A stretch of 64,000 bases of DNA, from contig BTPP01000001.1 of NCBI GenBank assembly GCA_037102815.1, positions 4,613,001 through 4,677,000 of the forward strand. Direction: 5' to 3'. Of the stretch, positions 1-10,928 are shown in pieces. The stretch is from Neurospora intermedia. Lineage: Eukaryota; Ascomycota; Sordariomycetes; Sordariales; Sordariaceae. Below the pieces are notes generated by a model, which saw only the letters and a list, made by a program, of their open reading frames with translations, was not told the origin of the DNA and made no database searches. The translations under genes were made by a program, and so were the position numbers. How positions within the stretch are numbered: position 1 is the stretch's first letter; every line of letters starts with the position of its first letter.

Positions 1-126
1 CTTGGCGATGCCCGAAAAGACGCCAGCTACGAATCCCTTGTAGTTCGCGGCCGCTTTCTGGACCGCTACCGGTGCGGTAGCAGGGCCTGGAGCCTGTTGC
101 TGGTGTTCTTTCAGGTTGGCACCCAT
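1..126 (-). CDS. Mitochondrial carrier (SLC25) family protein, N-terminal part only
   Basis: The first 42 codons of a minus-strand gene that leaves the window at its left edge. The ATG is at 126-124. A short Gln/Ala/Pro-rich leader (MGANLKEHQQQAPGPATAPV) is followed by YKGFVAGVFSGIAK. That is the usual opening of the first transmembrane helix of SLC25 carriers, just before the PxDxxKxRxQ signature, which falls outside the window. Carriers of this type sit in the inner mitochondrial membrane and exchange metabolites; the substrate cannot be told from this fragment. The frame is open to the window edge with no intron. The family call rests on about 15 residues, so it is moderate. Confidence 0.6.
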   Translation of the reverse strand, partial: MGANLKEHQQQAPGPATAPVAVQKAAANYKGFVAGVFSGIAK

Positions 127-1162
127 GGTGTCGTTGGCTCGAGGTTCCTTCTACCTCAAGGCATACGAAGTATTCTTTCCTCGTTTAATATCATGGACCA
201 GAAGATCCTGTTCAAATATGGATGTCAAAAAGGTTCCAAGCCCGTCAAAAAAAGGAAGGAAATACCAGAAAGTGTGGGATGCGCAGGTTAGTAATCTCAC
301 TTGACTACATGTGCTTCTTTCCCTCCAAAGTCAAGTCTGGAACAGGAATGAACGGACTAAAGTTTATCTCGTTTTCGCTCGATCGACCGGCATATCGGAC
401 ACCCAAGTTACGGATCGGACCTCATCGGAGTCGATGGATTTGACTGTCCATCCCCGGGCCAGGGGTATGAATAAGTATCCCCGCTAAAAAGGTGCTGAAC
501 TGGTGGGGTTAATGGTGGAGTGTAGGAACCGCCATTGCCGTTTACTACATTAGCAAAAGTATAACATGTGTAAAGGTCTCATCCAGACCGCCTTGCGATG
601 GGGATACAATCTCAAGATGTTTTTAAATGGCTCACTCTTGGATATGTATCGAGCGTAACCTTTCAGAAGGGAAAGAATACTAGTAGGGCTCCGCGATGAT
701 GTCGTGTTAGTGATATCTCGGGCGGTGCTGTGATTGGTCGAGAGATCGTCGAACAGTTCCTAACATCGGCCTGCATGCTCAACCTCGTTAACTTCTGCCG
801 TCGTTCTTGACTTCCACGACCCTGGGTCCTCCATTGTTATATCCAGAGTCCGCACAAAACATTAACTTCTATCTGGAGGAACTTTATCAGAATTATCTTG
901 ACGCCGGGTAACGGCCAACCTCCAAACCCGAAAAGGGTTTCACGACCCGTTACCCTGTTCCCTCTGTGTGTTTCCGACCTGCAGAAAGGCAACACCATTA
1001 CTAGCATACCACAACCGACCATGTGACACCCTAAGATAACCTACGCCATACCGCCGATTTCCGCCGTGAAGATAAGGCGCAAGTTATGTAGCGGATGACC
1101 AGGAGCAGAGGAGAATTCCTCCGTTGAAAGAGACCCAGCTTTTGACAAATATCCCCTTCAAC
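127..1162. other. Intergenic: upstream of the carrier gene, downstream of GPI11
   Basis: Only short overlapping ORFs without family resemblance occur here. The left part should hold the promoter and 5' leader of the carrier gene (minus strand), and the right part the 3' end of GPI11. No RNA gene or repeat was recognised. Confidence 0.5.
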
Positions 1163-2070
1163 TCAAAATTTCTTCCCCCAGAACAATGTTCCTCCCAAAA
1201 CCCTACCAAGCAAGTATCCTCCATAAGCACCACAGAGAATGGTAACCGGCCACCTTTGCCACTCGCGGTCCCAGTCCAGTGGAATAGGCACAGCGCCCAA
1301 CCACGCGCCCACAAGGCCGCCCACCAGACCGCCAAAGGTCTCATCGAGCGGTGCACGGAACCCGCCGACCGCAGCCCAGGCGGCCGAGTCGACGCCGTGT
1401 ACGTAGAAGAGCGGGAAGAGTGTAAGGAGGGCAAGGTGCGCGGCGCACAGGAAGGTATGCGACCCATGTGTGAGGAAGGGCGCGCCGAAGAGGACCATGG
1501 CGAGGTATAGGAAGGGTGTGGCGATAGAGGTCAAAACGGAGGCTAGTAGTGCGGTCTAGAATTTTTTATGACGCACATTAGCGAGGTACACTCCCAGCGA
1601 GACCGCATGATCTCTGGAAAAGGACAAGATGGGACATGACATACAATAATCGTGCTCGACCCAATGTCGCCGCCCTTCTTCTTCTCGCCCGGCCGGGGTT
1701 TACGGTTCGACTTTGACGCGGGCTCGCCTGCCGCAGGCAGACAAAGAAGTGCATAGGTCATCTGGAATGCCGCGACGACGGGCAAGGCGTTGAACATTAC
1801 TGGGACGGGATTGGTGACGAGGGCGTCAAATCGAAACAGGTATAAGGCGGTCAAGGCGGCCGGTAGAGCATGGCGAACGGTCTGAGCAGCGGGCGTTTGT
1901 TTGATTTGGACGGGTCGTAGTGTCGCCAGCGGGCTGCTAGAACCGGCCGTCGTTGTCGATGACTCTGTCGCTTGACTTCCAGGTGTACTTTTTGTTGTCG
2001 ATGTCGGCTGGGCTACGGCGCCCTTCACGATTGCTGATGAGGACATTGTTACCGGATCCACGAGGGGCAT
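1163..2070 (-). CDS. gpi11: GPI anchor biosynthesis protein GPI11 (PIG-F)
   Basis: Two exons, 2070-1645 and 1555-1163, separated by an 89-nt intron (GTATGT...TTCTAG, with a GCTAAT branch-like site), give 272 aa. The protein has a Ser/Thr-rich N-terminus, several hydrophobic segments, a basic loop ([11 protein letters not shown]) and the PIG-F signature run [16 protein letters not shown], then [15 protein letters not shown] near the C-terminus. PIG-F/GPI11 is a polytopic ER protein. It works with the GPI7/GPI13-type transferases to add ethanolamine phosphate to GPI anchors. I chose the start [10 protein letters not shown] because it matches my memory of fungal orthologue starts; an in-frame ATG at 2202 would add 44 residues of unlikely leader. 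The junction reads ...SSTII/TALLASV... in phase 0. Confidence 0.9.
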
Positions 2071-2716
2071 TTTGGTTGCACGAAATGGACTGAAACGAGG
2101 CAAGCTGAAGAAGCCTCGTGGTGCCAATTGATCGTGATTATTGATGCAGTGGCAGGGGGACTGTACCTGCGTGTACAATCGTTGACCGAGCAGCCGTCGC
2201 AAGGAAAGTGGAAGAGAAGCAATGTTGCCGAGGGAATGAACAGGCCAAGCTTCCAGTTGATGGCGGGCTGGACGGTTATTCTAAACGGTTAAATTCGGGG
2301 TCCACTGTAAGCACCCAGCGCAGAACCCTAACCCTCTACCACCTGCAACTTGGTTTCTCAGTGCGAGTCAAGGATTCATTACTTGCGATGTCTGAAAAAT
2401 AATCGTGGATATCTCAAGCCCCAGTCGGGAATGGAATGTAACACATACTGTCGATGGTTCTCTTTTGTCCTTCCCCATTTTTCTCTTTTTTTTTTTTTTT
2501 TTCTTTCGGTAGGCTGGTCAGAGCCAATCCTGTTCAGCACAGTTCAGTTGTTGGATGAACGCTGCTTCTATGTATAGCCGAACGCTTCGCAGATGCCTAC
2601 ATCCCATACGTGCCGGTTCGTATAAGAACGACACAGCTCTCATCAACTATGACCTCGGGGCCTCCAAAATATCCCTAACATGCAAGTCTCTGACCACACA
2701 TGCGATTCATCACCAT
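2071..2716. other. Intergenic between translin 3' end and GPI11 5' side
   Basis: Contains a pure T run of about 20 nt near 2485-2505, which reads as poly(dA) towards the minus-strand genes. No gene recognised; the short ORFs have no family features. Confidence 0.5.
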
Positions 2717-3774
2717 CTACTGAGCATCCTTAGCCGGGATGAGGTTTCTCAAAGACAAGTCATACACCACATCCTCAACCTTCTTCACAGCGTACTTGAC
2801 CGAGTCCACCCTCTTCCGCAGGATATCGTTCTTCAGATTGAGCATCTGGAACCCTCCGTGTAGATCCTTGATGAAACCACTGATCTGCACAGCCAGCTCT
2901 GTGTCGCCTAATGTCACAGAGTTCATGGCGAGGCGGCTGAGGTCTTCAACGACCGAGATGAGAGCCAAGAGATACTCCTCGATGGTGATGTGGAAGGCGT
3001 CACGGTCCTTGAGGTTGACCGGAACTAGAAAAAGGAGTTCATAGTGGTAAGCATCTGGCTCTCCAGTGCCCCGCGGTGCTTTCTGACAGCGGGAACCAAT
3101 GAAACCATGGAAACTTACCTTCGAATACGTGACCAACTTCCTCCAAAGTCAGGAGACGACCGACTTCACCAGGCTTGCTGTCGCTGCCCATACCGCCCAA
3201 CCAAGCATTAAGGAGCACCGTAGCGATGGCATCCTGAAGTGTGCGGCCCCACTTGTAGTTGTACCTTGGGGAGAGATCCGTCAGCCCATGGCCTCAAGTA
3301 CGTGACAGGTGCTTATACTCACTTGTAGTAAGGATACTGCGAGGCAAACTGGGCTAGCCGGGTTGTTGTCTCCAGCTCCTTCTTGATACCACTTTCAACC
3401 TGAGAAAGAAGTGCGGGATCTGAGTTGGCAAGTCAGCATCCTATTTCGAATTTGAGAAATTCATCATCAGCATAGTCGCAATGCCTCATCCCACAGATCC
3501 CAAGGTAGAGAACAGTTTGAAAAGGATTCTCGAGGGTTTGGATGGACAATTTGACATGGAGCGTGATTGATTCCTGAGAAGGCAGCTCAGGTGCGGGGAC
3601 CGTACATTTCGAACGAGGAGTGGAATGGATCTTGGTCAACACTCCCTGAGTATAAGAGACATTTTGATTGAGCTCCTCGATTATCTGCTCAAGATCTTTG
3701 CGAATACTGCTGTCCTTCTCGATGTTGTCTTTGAGCTGGTCGAAGAGCGCAGGGTCAATCATCGGCGGAGCCAT
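2717..3774 (-). CDS. tsn: Translin
   Basis: Four exons (3774-3606, 3419-3323, 3264-3119, 3024-2717) give 239 aa, close to the usual translin length. The introns are 186, 58 and 94 nt, all GT-AG. The N-terminus MAPPMIDPALFDQLKDNIEK and the conserved SYTQGVLTKIHSTPRSKY block (about residues 40-57) are diagnostic. Later come VGRLLTLEEVGHVFEVPVNL and an alpha-helical C-terminus. Translin is an RNA- and ssDNA-binding octamer. With TRAX it forms C3PO, an endoribonuclease that clears siRNA passenger strands and, in Neurospora, trims tRNA. Translin itself is the non-catalytic partner; no TRAX gene is seen here. It is transcribed away from the acyl-CoA ligase gene across a 1.9-kb divergent interval. 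Confidence 0.93.
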
Positions 3775-5698
3775 TTTGAACAACTTGCTGCGTCTTAAAA
3801 ATGGTGAAATAATGTAAATGACTGGCAACTCAAGACGTGTGGTACTATGAGGTGATCGCGAATGACTTGGGTTCGGTGCTGGTTGTGGGATGTGATGCGA
3901 TGTTCAAATGGAGAAAACCCCGGTGCAAAGTAGGAACTCCAAACTGCAGTGATATTTTTTTAACTGATTGCGATTTGGTTCCAATTCGGCAATTTGTTCG
4001 TTTGAATGCGGTAAGAAAAAGAAAAAGAAAAAAAAAACCACACAAAGGAAAGACCGACCCCGAGGTCAATAAGACATGACCTTGATCTTAGCAATACTAA
4101 TTTTCGAGTTTCCTGGCTTCGCAAAATACTGTTGGTGTTTATCTTGCAGTGAACAGGAAGTTCATGACCACATACCAACATCAACTGAAGACAATGACCG
4201 GTTTTCAACCCATTCTAACTTCTAAGGCTCAGCAGGGATGGCCTGTGCTTCAGCGCTACCTTCTCATTCAGCCTATGACTCTATGAGATCGTGACTACCT
4301 CTATCGGGTATCTCTCATTCTCCGCGTATCTGACGGACCTCCGATTGTTGCAAGAAACGATGGAGCAGCTCTGAGAGAAATTGAGTCTTATGAAGTAGAA
4401 GACCCACTTAATTGTAAAGAAAAAGATGCAAAGGCAAAGTGGTCGACATGAAGATGCTTCCATAAGAAGCAAGCCGAAGTCCTAACTGGTAGGTACTTTG
4501 ACAAGGTACGTACGTGCGTAGGCAAGTGGGAAAGCACAGACCACAAGAACCTCAACCGTTCTTTCCACGATCCGGTATCACTCCGGAACTCTTGGACAGC
4601 TACCGAAACCATCGGGACATATGTACTTCTACTACCATTTCTCACGGTACGACGAGCCTCTATGCCGGAAGGCGGCGCGAATACCCTAAATGTACGACAA
4701 ACAACACCCATCGGCTCCAAAGCCTAATATGTATTGTCTTTTTGTCAATGCCAAAGTTTCAGACGATGGACAATACCCCTTGATCAATCGTCACCCGTAG
4801 ACTTCTTCTTGGGGACAGTTGAGGCCGTCCACTCCATCGGATTCGCCGCACAAGCTTGAGGCGAACAGTTCAGGGTTGATGTACATCGATAGGTACTTTT
4901 ACATAGTATATCTCTTCACCCTTGTAAATTAATCCCACACATTGCTTCGCCGTCACAGCCGAGACCACAAGGCTTTCGTGTCATTGACGACCCAACATTT
5001 TGGTGGACCTAGGAAGTCCATTGCCTGTGCGTCATTTATCAAGGCATTCCATCTTTTTCGATGCAAAAATTCTTCTTTGGCTTCCTGTTCGACGAGGAGA
5101 AGTTCCATGCCTCGGCACAACAACCCCTGACCCAAGCTGTTGCGGGGGATCTGCTCCCCCTGTAAATGCGGGGGGAGGAGACACCCAGATGCCTTCTCAG
5201 CCAATTGACTGCAAGCTGAGTTCCGAAAATGGGCAACCTTGAATGCCTACAACTGTTGACGAACAGTGGCGTTCACGAGTAGGCAAGGTTCGCTCCGCTA
5301 CCAGGCAACCTGTCCACTCACTCATACCGGCCCCTGTCCATACCTTTTGAGATGTTGAGGTACGCGGGAGTGGCAGCACTGGGGAACGGACTTATCTTCC
5401 GTCCCTTCTTGGGAGGGAGGTCCGGAAGGTTGTCCAAACAGCGGCTTCGAGTGAATGGTCACCTCTCGGTACGCTACTGCCGTGCTTCATCTATAGCCAG
5501 CTGTTCCCGTTGAGCCATCCCATTCACTTATCTTGTGGCGCTGGACTTTTGACACCTAGTGGTTCTGTCCTTCACTCACCTCCTTTCCGCCCTTCCCCGC
5601 CCTCGGACATATATAGACGAGAGGTGGTGCCGGTACTTGACCCCTTCTTCACAGACCGTTCTCAACAAAAAGCTCAGAAGAAAATCTCACCTCAAAAG
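3775..5698. other. Divergent intergenic region (translin / acyl-CoA ligase)
   Basis: Long shared upstream region of two divergently transcribed genes. Short ORFs on both strands (for example around 4388-4720 and 4942-5242) show no domain, no conserved start and no splice logic, so they were left out. A GTAC-rich stretch lies near 4490-4515. Confidence 0.5.
5610..5615 (+). promoter_or_regulatory. Candidate TATA box of the acyl-CoA ligase gene
   Basis: TATATA lies 84 bp upstream of the chosen ATG at 5699. A start site at the usual distance would fall near 5640. That argues against using the in-frame ATG at 5510, which lies upstream of this element. Not experimentally supported. Confidence 0.4.
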
Positions 5699-7491
5699 AT
5701 GCCGCTCAAATCACGATGGGCCGCCGATGTTCCTCGGTGCTCCCTGCAACAATGGATCTTTGACTCGCCTTGCGGTCCTCTTCCAGACCGTCGTGCATAT
5801 ATCGATCCTGAGCAACCTGATACGAACTACCTCGACCTCAGCAGCTACCGACTCTTGGCCAAGCGCGTCGCCTTGGGCTTACAACAAGCTGGTCTGAAAG
5901 AAGGCGACAGAGTGCTCCTCTTCTCTGGCAACAACATCTTCTTCCCGTCTATCTTCCTTGGCATCTTGATGGCCGGAGGCATCTTCACAGGTGCTAATCC
6001 CAGTTTTGTGGCTCGAGAGCTGGCATACCAGCTTCGCGACAGTGAAGCCAGCTTCCTCGTCACGGCACAGAGCTCTCTTAAGACAGCTTTTCAGGCAGCT
6101 AAAGAGGCTGGCCTGCCGAGGGATCGCATTTTCGTTCTCGGCGGAGATACTCCTGCAGCACAGGAAGTAGCGCTGTCTTCCAATCCTGGACCAGGGCTGA
6201 AGGGCCGGGTTGCGGGAGCCAAGCACTGGACAGAACTCCTTCAGGGAAATGCCAAAGAAGCCGAGAGCTGGAGCTGGAAAGAGCCAAAGGATCCGCAGAT
6301 CACGACATGCTGTCTCAACTACAGCAGTGGGACCACTGGAGTTCCCAAGGGCGTTGAGATCAGTCATTATTGCTATGTCGCAAACGGAGTTCAGGTTATT
6401 CACCTCAACAACCTCAACCCCGACTGGGAGGAAAGGCAAAAGCGAGCCCGTGCCCTCTGCTTCCTGCCGCTTTACCATGCCTATGGCCAGACATACTTTG
6501 TCGCGAACATGCCGCGGGCCGGCATCCCCATCTACATCATGCCGAGCTTCGATTTCGTTAAGATGCTCGAGTATGTTCAGCGCTATCGGATTACCTCACT
6601 GACCTGCGTACCACCAATTGTGGTCGCGTTGGCCAAGTCTCCTCTCACCAAAAAATATGATCTTTCAAGTGTCGAGGGATTGGGTTCCGGAGCCGCGCCG
6701 TTGGCAAAAGAGGTCTCCGACGAAGCAGAGAAGCTGTTCAATGGGAAATTTCGTCTTCGCCAGGGCTGGGGCATGACGGAAACGACATGTACTTGCATGT
6801 CATGGGATCCTCTCAACAAGGAGCCCAGCTCAGGCGTGGGCGAGATGATGCCCAACTGCTCTGGAAAGCTGATGTCACTAGACGGAAAAGTCGAGATCAC
6901 CAAGGCAGGGGAAAGAGGCGAGTTCTGGGTTACAGGCCCTAATTTGATGCGCGGTTATTGGCGAAAGCCTGAAGCGACAGCGGATACCGTTGTCGTCGAC
7001 GCAGATGGCACTCGCTGGCTCAAGACGGGCGATATTGCCTACTTCGATGCATACAAGCCTGGAGGTATTGTTCACATCGTCGACAGGTTGAAGGAGTTGA
7101 TCAAGGTGAAGGGTAACCAGGTGGCGCCTGCTGAACTTGAAGGGCTGTTGCTTGAGCATCCTGAAGTAGCGGATGCCGCGGTGATCGGTGTGACAATGAA
7201 CGGCGAGGAAGTTCCTCGAGCCTACATCGTTCGCCAGAATCCCAAGTCAAAGATTACTGGACAGGAGATTGCCGACTGGATGGCCGGCAAGGTGACTCGG
7301 TACAAACAGCTAAAGGGCGGCGTCGTTTTTACGGACAACATTCCGAAGAATCCGGTAAGTTCTGATTTGTCTTTTGACGTTGCACATACCCAGGCGCTAA
7401 TGCGTAACTCGTACAGTCTGGCAAGATTCTGCGTAGGCAGCTTCGTGATCGCGCGGACAAAGAAGTTGGAGATCTTAAATCGAAGCTCTAA
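5699..7491 (+). CDS. Peroxisomal acyl-CoA / 4-coumarate-CoA ligase-like enzyme (ANL superfamily)
   Basis: Two exons, 5699-7354 and 7417-7491, joined over a 62-nt GT-AG intron, give 576 aa, typical for the family. Adenylate-forming motifs are in order: YSSGTTGVPKGVE (about 208-220), GWGMTETT (356-363), TGD (443-445), the hinge KELIKVKGNQVAP (465-477) and the catalytic lysine of SGKILRR (K555) just after the splice junction. The protein ends in SKL, a canonical PTS1 signal, so it should work in peroxisomes. It would activate a fatty or aromatic acid with ATP, then form the CoA thioester; substrate unknown. Both the catalytic lysine and the PTS1 are encoded on the short last exon, so they depend on removal of the intron. 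Retaining the intron keeps the frame open to 7585 but gives a different, non-peroxisomal tail. An in-frame ATG at 5510 exists, but the later ATG has better context and a TATA box upstream. Confidence 0.9.
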
Positions 7492-8248
7492 AGAAAAATG
7501 GACAAGTGCCGGCGTTGTTACCCTTCACGCATGTCGCAAGCAGGATGGTGGAGGCCGTATCGACAGGAGTAGACTGGTCCCATGACACTTACCTTTACTT
7601 CATAGCCGAGGACTTGGGAAGACGAAGGAAACAGGTGGAAGCAATGGGTAGAGAAACGTGCCAGATTTGGCAACATACATACCTCTGAAGGATAATGGTT
7701 TTCTACGTACATACCGACCCGATGGAATGAATTCATAGACGGGAGTTGAGGTTATCTGCCAGGAATCGGGGTGTAAGAAGAGTGTCAGTAAAATACAACG
7801 GATCATATGCAGCGGGAACTGAGCTTAATGGATGAATTGAACGGACTGGAGGTTCGCAAACTCCTAAGCAAGGTGCATGGGACCTACGCATTTGTGAAAG
7901 TAGGAGTAAATGGGTTGGTTCCTTCCCCTGGTCCTTGATGCTTGCAATAGGCAAGTGCTCTCAAGCACCTTCCTCGAGTTGGGCAGAGCAAGAATACCTT
8001 ACTGCCGCCCCCACTCCACGAGTACAATCCGTCATAGTCCGACCTTCGACATCATTTTCCTCCACTCCGTTTTCACTTCTCGCTAGTTGAAGGAAGCAAC
8101 ACATGGACTCTACCTACGAACTTGTGTCCCCCGTCAAGTCAACCCATTACCTATCTACATCTAGCGAGGCGCATCCTGGCCAGGTTCATATACTGGAAGC
8201 TAATTACCTATTTGCAACTGTCCGGCGCCTCTGCCACGAACACCGACC
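7492..8248. other. Intergenic between acyl-CoA ligase and the OB-fold gene
   Basis: Holds the 3' region of the ligase and the presumed promoter of the next plus-strand gene. CT-rich sequence around 8000-8090 looks like a fungal start-site region. No other gene seen. Confidence 0.5.
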
Positions 8249-10432
8249 ATGGTCATTCCACCCATTCAATCCTTTTATCAAAAGGCATCACCTGCCTCTT
8301 CCCCCTTCTCCCAGACACTACTAGGAACACCCAGATCCAATCATGCAGACATGAGCCGAGCGCCGTTGACAGAAACGTGGAAGCCACAAGGCAGTTATGC
8401 CAGAGTCAACATTTCCGAACTTCAGCCAGGAAGAGGCAAGGTCCGATTCATGGGGAGAATTGTCAATATATGCCCGGCCAAGCCTGACCATCAGCCCAGA
8501 GCCCTTTCCTCTCTTCCTTCTGGATTCCATTTCATGGTGGTCAAAGACGATACTGGAGTAGTTGCCGTGAGTTCAACATTCCTAACCCTTTCATCTTCGT
8601 CTGAAAAACAAATCTCCGGACATCTTGCTCACACCAAAGAAAATCCAGATAAAACTTCTCGGCACGCAATCCGACCTTATCAACCTCCACCTCGGGAACC
8701 TGGTCACAGTATGGACCGGCTTTGTGGCCGAATACTCGACGGCAGCCACTATCCAAGTCCCTTTCGTGTCGATGATTATTCCTGTTCACCCGGGCCCGGC
8801 TTCGCAATCATGCATCAAGTTCCACCAAGATGGAATGAACCCAGAGGAGACGGGTCTGTGTCGCATCCCTCTGGAATACAACACTGGTTCTGCGTCGTCT
8901 CAGATGCCGGGACTGATAAGCCTCAGAGCCTTCATGAAAGGCACTCATACCAAGGGGAAGCACGAGGATGATATCTTGACAAATATCCTTGTCTGTGTCT
9001 CAAGCATTGGCCCTCGCAAGACCATCAAGGCCAACAACAAACCAAGCACTCTGGAACTGGTCGAGGTACATGTCTGTGACGAAACAGATCATTGTGTTCT
9101 CAAACTCTGGAGCGACCAGATTATCTCGGCACGCGCATGGACCGCTGGACAGACCATCCTACTAATTACCAACCCAAAACTCTACCCTCGCAAGAAAGGC
9201 AACGAAAACCAAGGACTGGGTATTGCCCTGAATTCGATAGTGGACGTGGACCCCGACTTTCCAGATGCTCACTGGCTTCGACGAATGGCTGAAGCTCAAA
9301 GAAAGAGAGAGCGGGCACACACGCCGTTCCCCGTTGGTGTATGGGACGTCGAACAAGCTATCAACGGCCCGAACAGGGTACTCTATACCTTGGCAGACGT
9401 GGATGAGAGGGTGAGAGAGGACGCCAGCGTTGTGTTTACCGGGAAACTCAATGTTCTCATCCTTGGTGTCAGTATCTGCGAGAGCCAGAGACAGAACAGA
9501 CTCTGTTGTTTCGAATGGTGAGTCAGTTTGGCGGAACTAGCCCGTACGGTACTTCGCACAAGACTGCCTTTCTCCCATCGCTCATCTTTACTCCTCTACC
9601 TACGGACCAGACCATGTATAAGGTCTGGAACCAAGCCTTACTCACAAAAACATTGCCGGTATGCGAGGTACCCGTGGTACAGTTTTTGTAGGTCGCTGCT
9701 GGAGCATGGTGGTTCGTTCCCCCAAGTTTCCTGGGCGACTGAGCTTCTTGTTATTTTTGTCGCCTTCATCAATGGTTGAAAAGAGCCCCGACGCGTTCTC
9801 CGTATTCTTCTCTTCCATTCCCACTTACTTTCGAACGAAGTTCGTATCTTGATTGTTGCCCACAGACGCAGTGATTCCGATCGCAGGTCGCCACTGCAGC
9901 TGGTGTAGAATAGCATGCCTCTTGTTTCCTTTCTTGGCGAGAACACAAGACTAGTTACTGATAACTGACATTGCCTATCTCTAGTTGCAACTTTCCACTT
10001 TACTCCAACCAGTCCTTCGCGACGTGCAAGAACTGCCATAAAGACTGCGAACTGACCATCAACCCCCGTGTAATCGGACCTGTCGCGGACGAAACAGGAT
10101 GCGTCACCCCGTGCAAATTGGTCTGGAGTGATAGAGCATGGTCTGAGTTGCTCAGAGGTGGTCGTGGCATCTGTTTTGACGGCGAGCATGGAACAGCGAC
10201 TGAATCATCGCCGAATAACGATGTCTCTGACCTTGCTACTTCACATGGAGACAATCATGGTGCTTACTATGCTGTGCCTCAATCTCACCAACATATCTGG
10301 AAGGACCTGATCAAAGTTGACCCATCGGAACTTAGAGACTTGGAAGAACGGTTGTTGTACTCTCGTGTTACCTTGACGTTTGGCTGGTCTGCGGGGGTCA
10401 AGCGGCTCTGTGTGTTGGGCGTGGAATGGTGA
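8249..10432 (+). CDS. OB-fold nucleic-acid-binding protein with C-terminal zinc ribbon (RPA1/MEIOB-like)
   Basis: Three proposed exons, 8249-8566, 8649-9517 and 9985-10432, give 544 aa with consistent phases. The N-terminal exon carries RFMGRIVNI and FHFMVVKDDTGVVA, an OB-fold-like beta pattern continued by IKLLG and VTVWTGFVAEYS after the first intron. A second OB-like region (about 230-310) includes VEVHVCDETDHCVLKLW. The C-terminal part has Cys pairs (CCNFPLY, CKNCHKDC) resembling the zinc ribbon inside the last OB fold of RPA1-type proteins. I infer binding to single-stranded DNA, perhaps in repair or meiosis; the exact orthologue is not recognised. The start at 8249 has good context (ACCATGG); 8351 is an alternative. 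The second intron (467 nt) is unusually long, and a small missed exon is possible. Confidence 0.65.
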
Positions 10433-10928
10433 GGATGTTCGAGAAAACGGTCGTTCGTGACTCTAATGGTTGATATGGTACCGCTTGATGGACGTGGAAT
10501 GATAGTACCCGAGCTGGAAAAGTAATTATCAAGGATGAGAATGTCGAGAGTCAAGTATGACAAGATGTTGTGGTTTATTTGGTAGGAGTTTAGATTACGG
10601 TCTACAACCGCCACAGTAGTACTGCACATCAGTCACCAAGGTCAAGCAAAACCATATATGTAAGAGCGGTGTTCATTATTGTACCTTTCAAGGCATCTAG
10701 CAAAGATCAAGCTACTAACTATGATATTCTTTTCTAATTTTCCTCCTGGTAGCAAATCACCCGCTCTTAACCATTTTCTCATATTTTCCCATTAGCGCTG
10801 TGCTGTTGCAAACAGCGACTCTCAGGCTGGCTCGCAGTACCCCAAAATCCCTCCATCTGAAAGCTCAGATCTCTAAATCCTCCACTCAAGAATATGCTTG
10901 CAGCCGCGTATGCTTGACGCTTGACAGC
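10433..10928. other. Convergent 3' region (OB-fold gene / INO1)
   Basis: Tail-to-tail interval of two convergent genes, expected to hold both 3'UTRs. No further feature seen. Confidence 0.5.

Noticed and set aside
2071-2202. In-frame N-terminal extension of GPI11
   Set aside because: The extra 44 residues look like leader sequence, and the [10 protein letters not shown] start fits known fungal GPI11 starts.
5510-5698. In-frame upstream ATG extending the acyl-CoA ligase by 63 residues
   Set aside because: The extension is low-information sequence containing a TATATA element; the ATG at 5699 gives the family-typical length.
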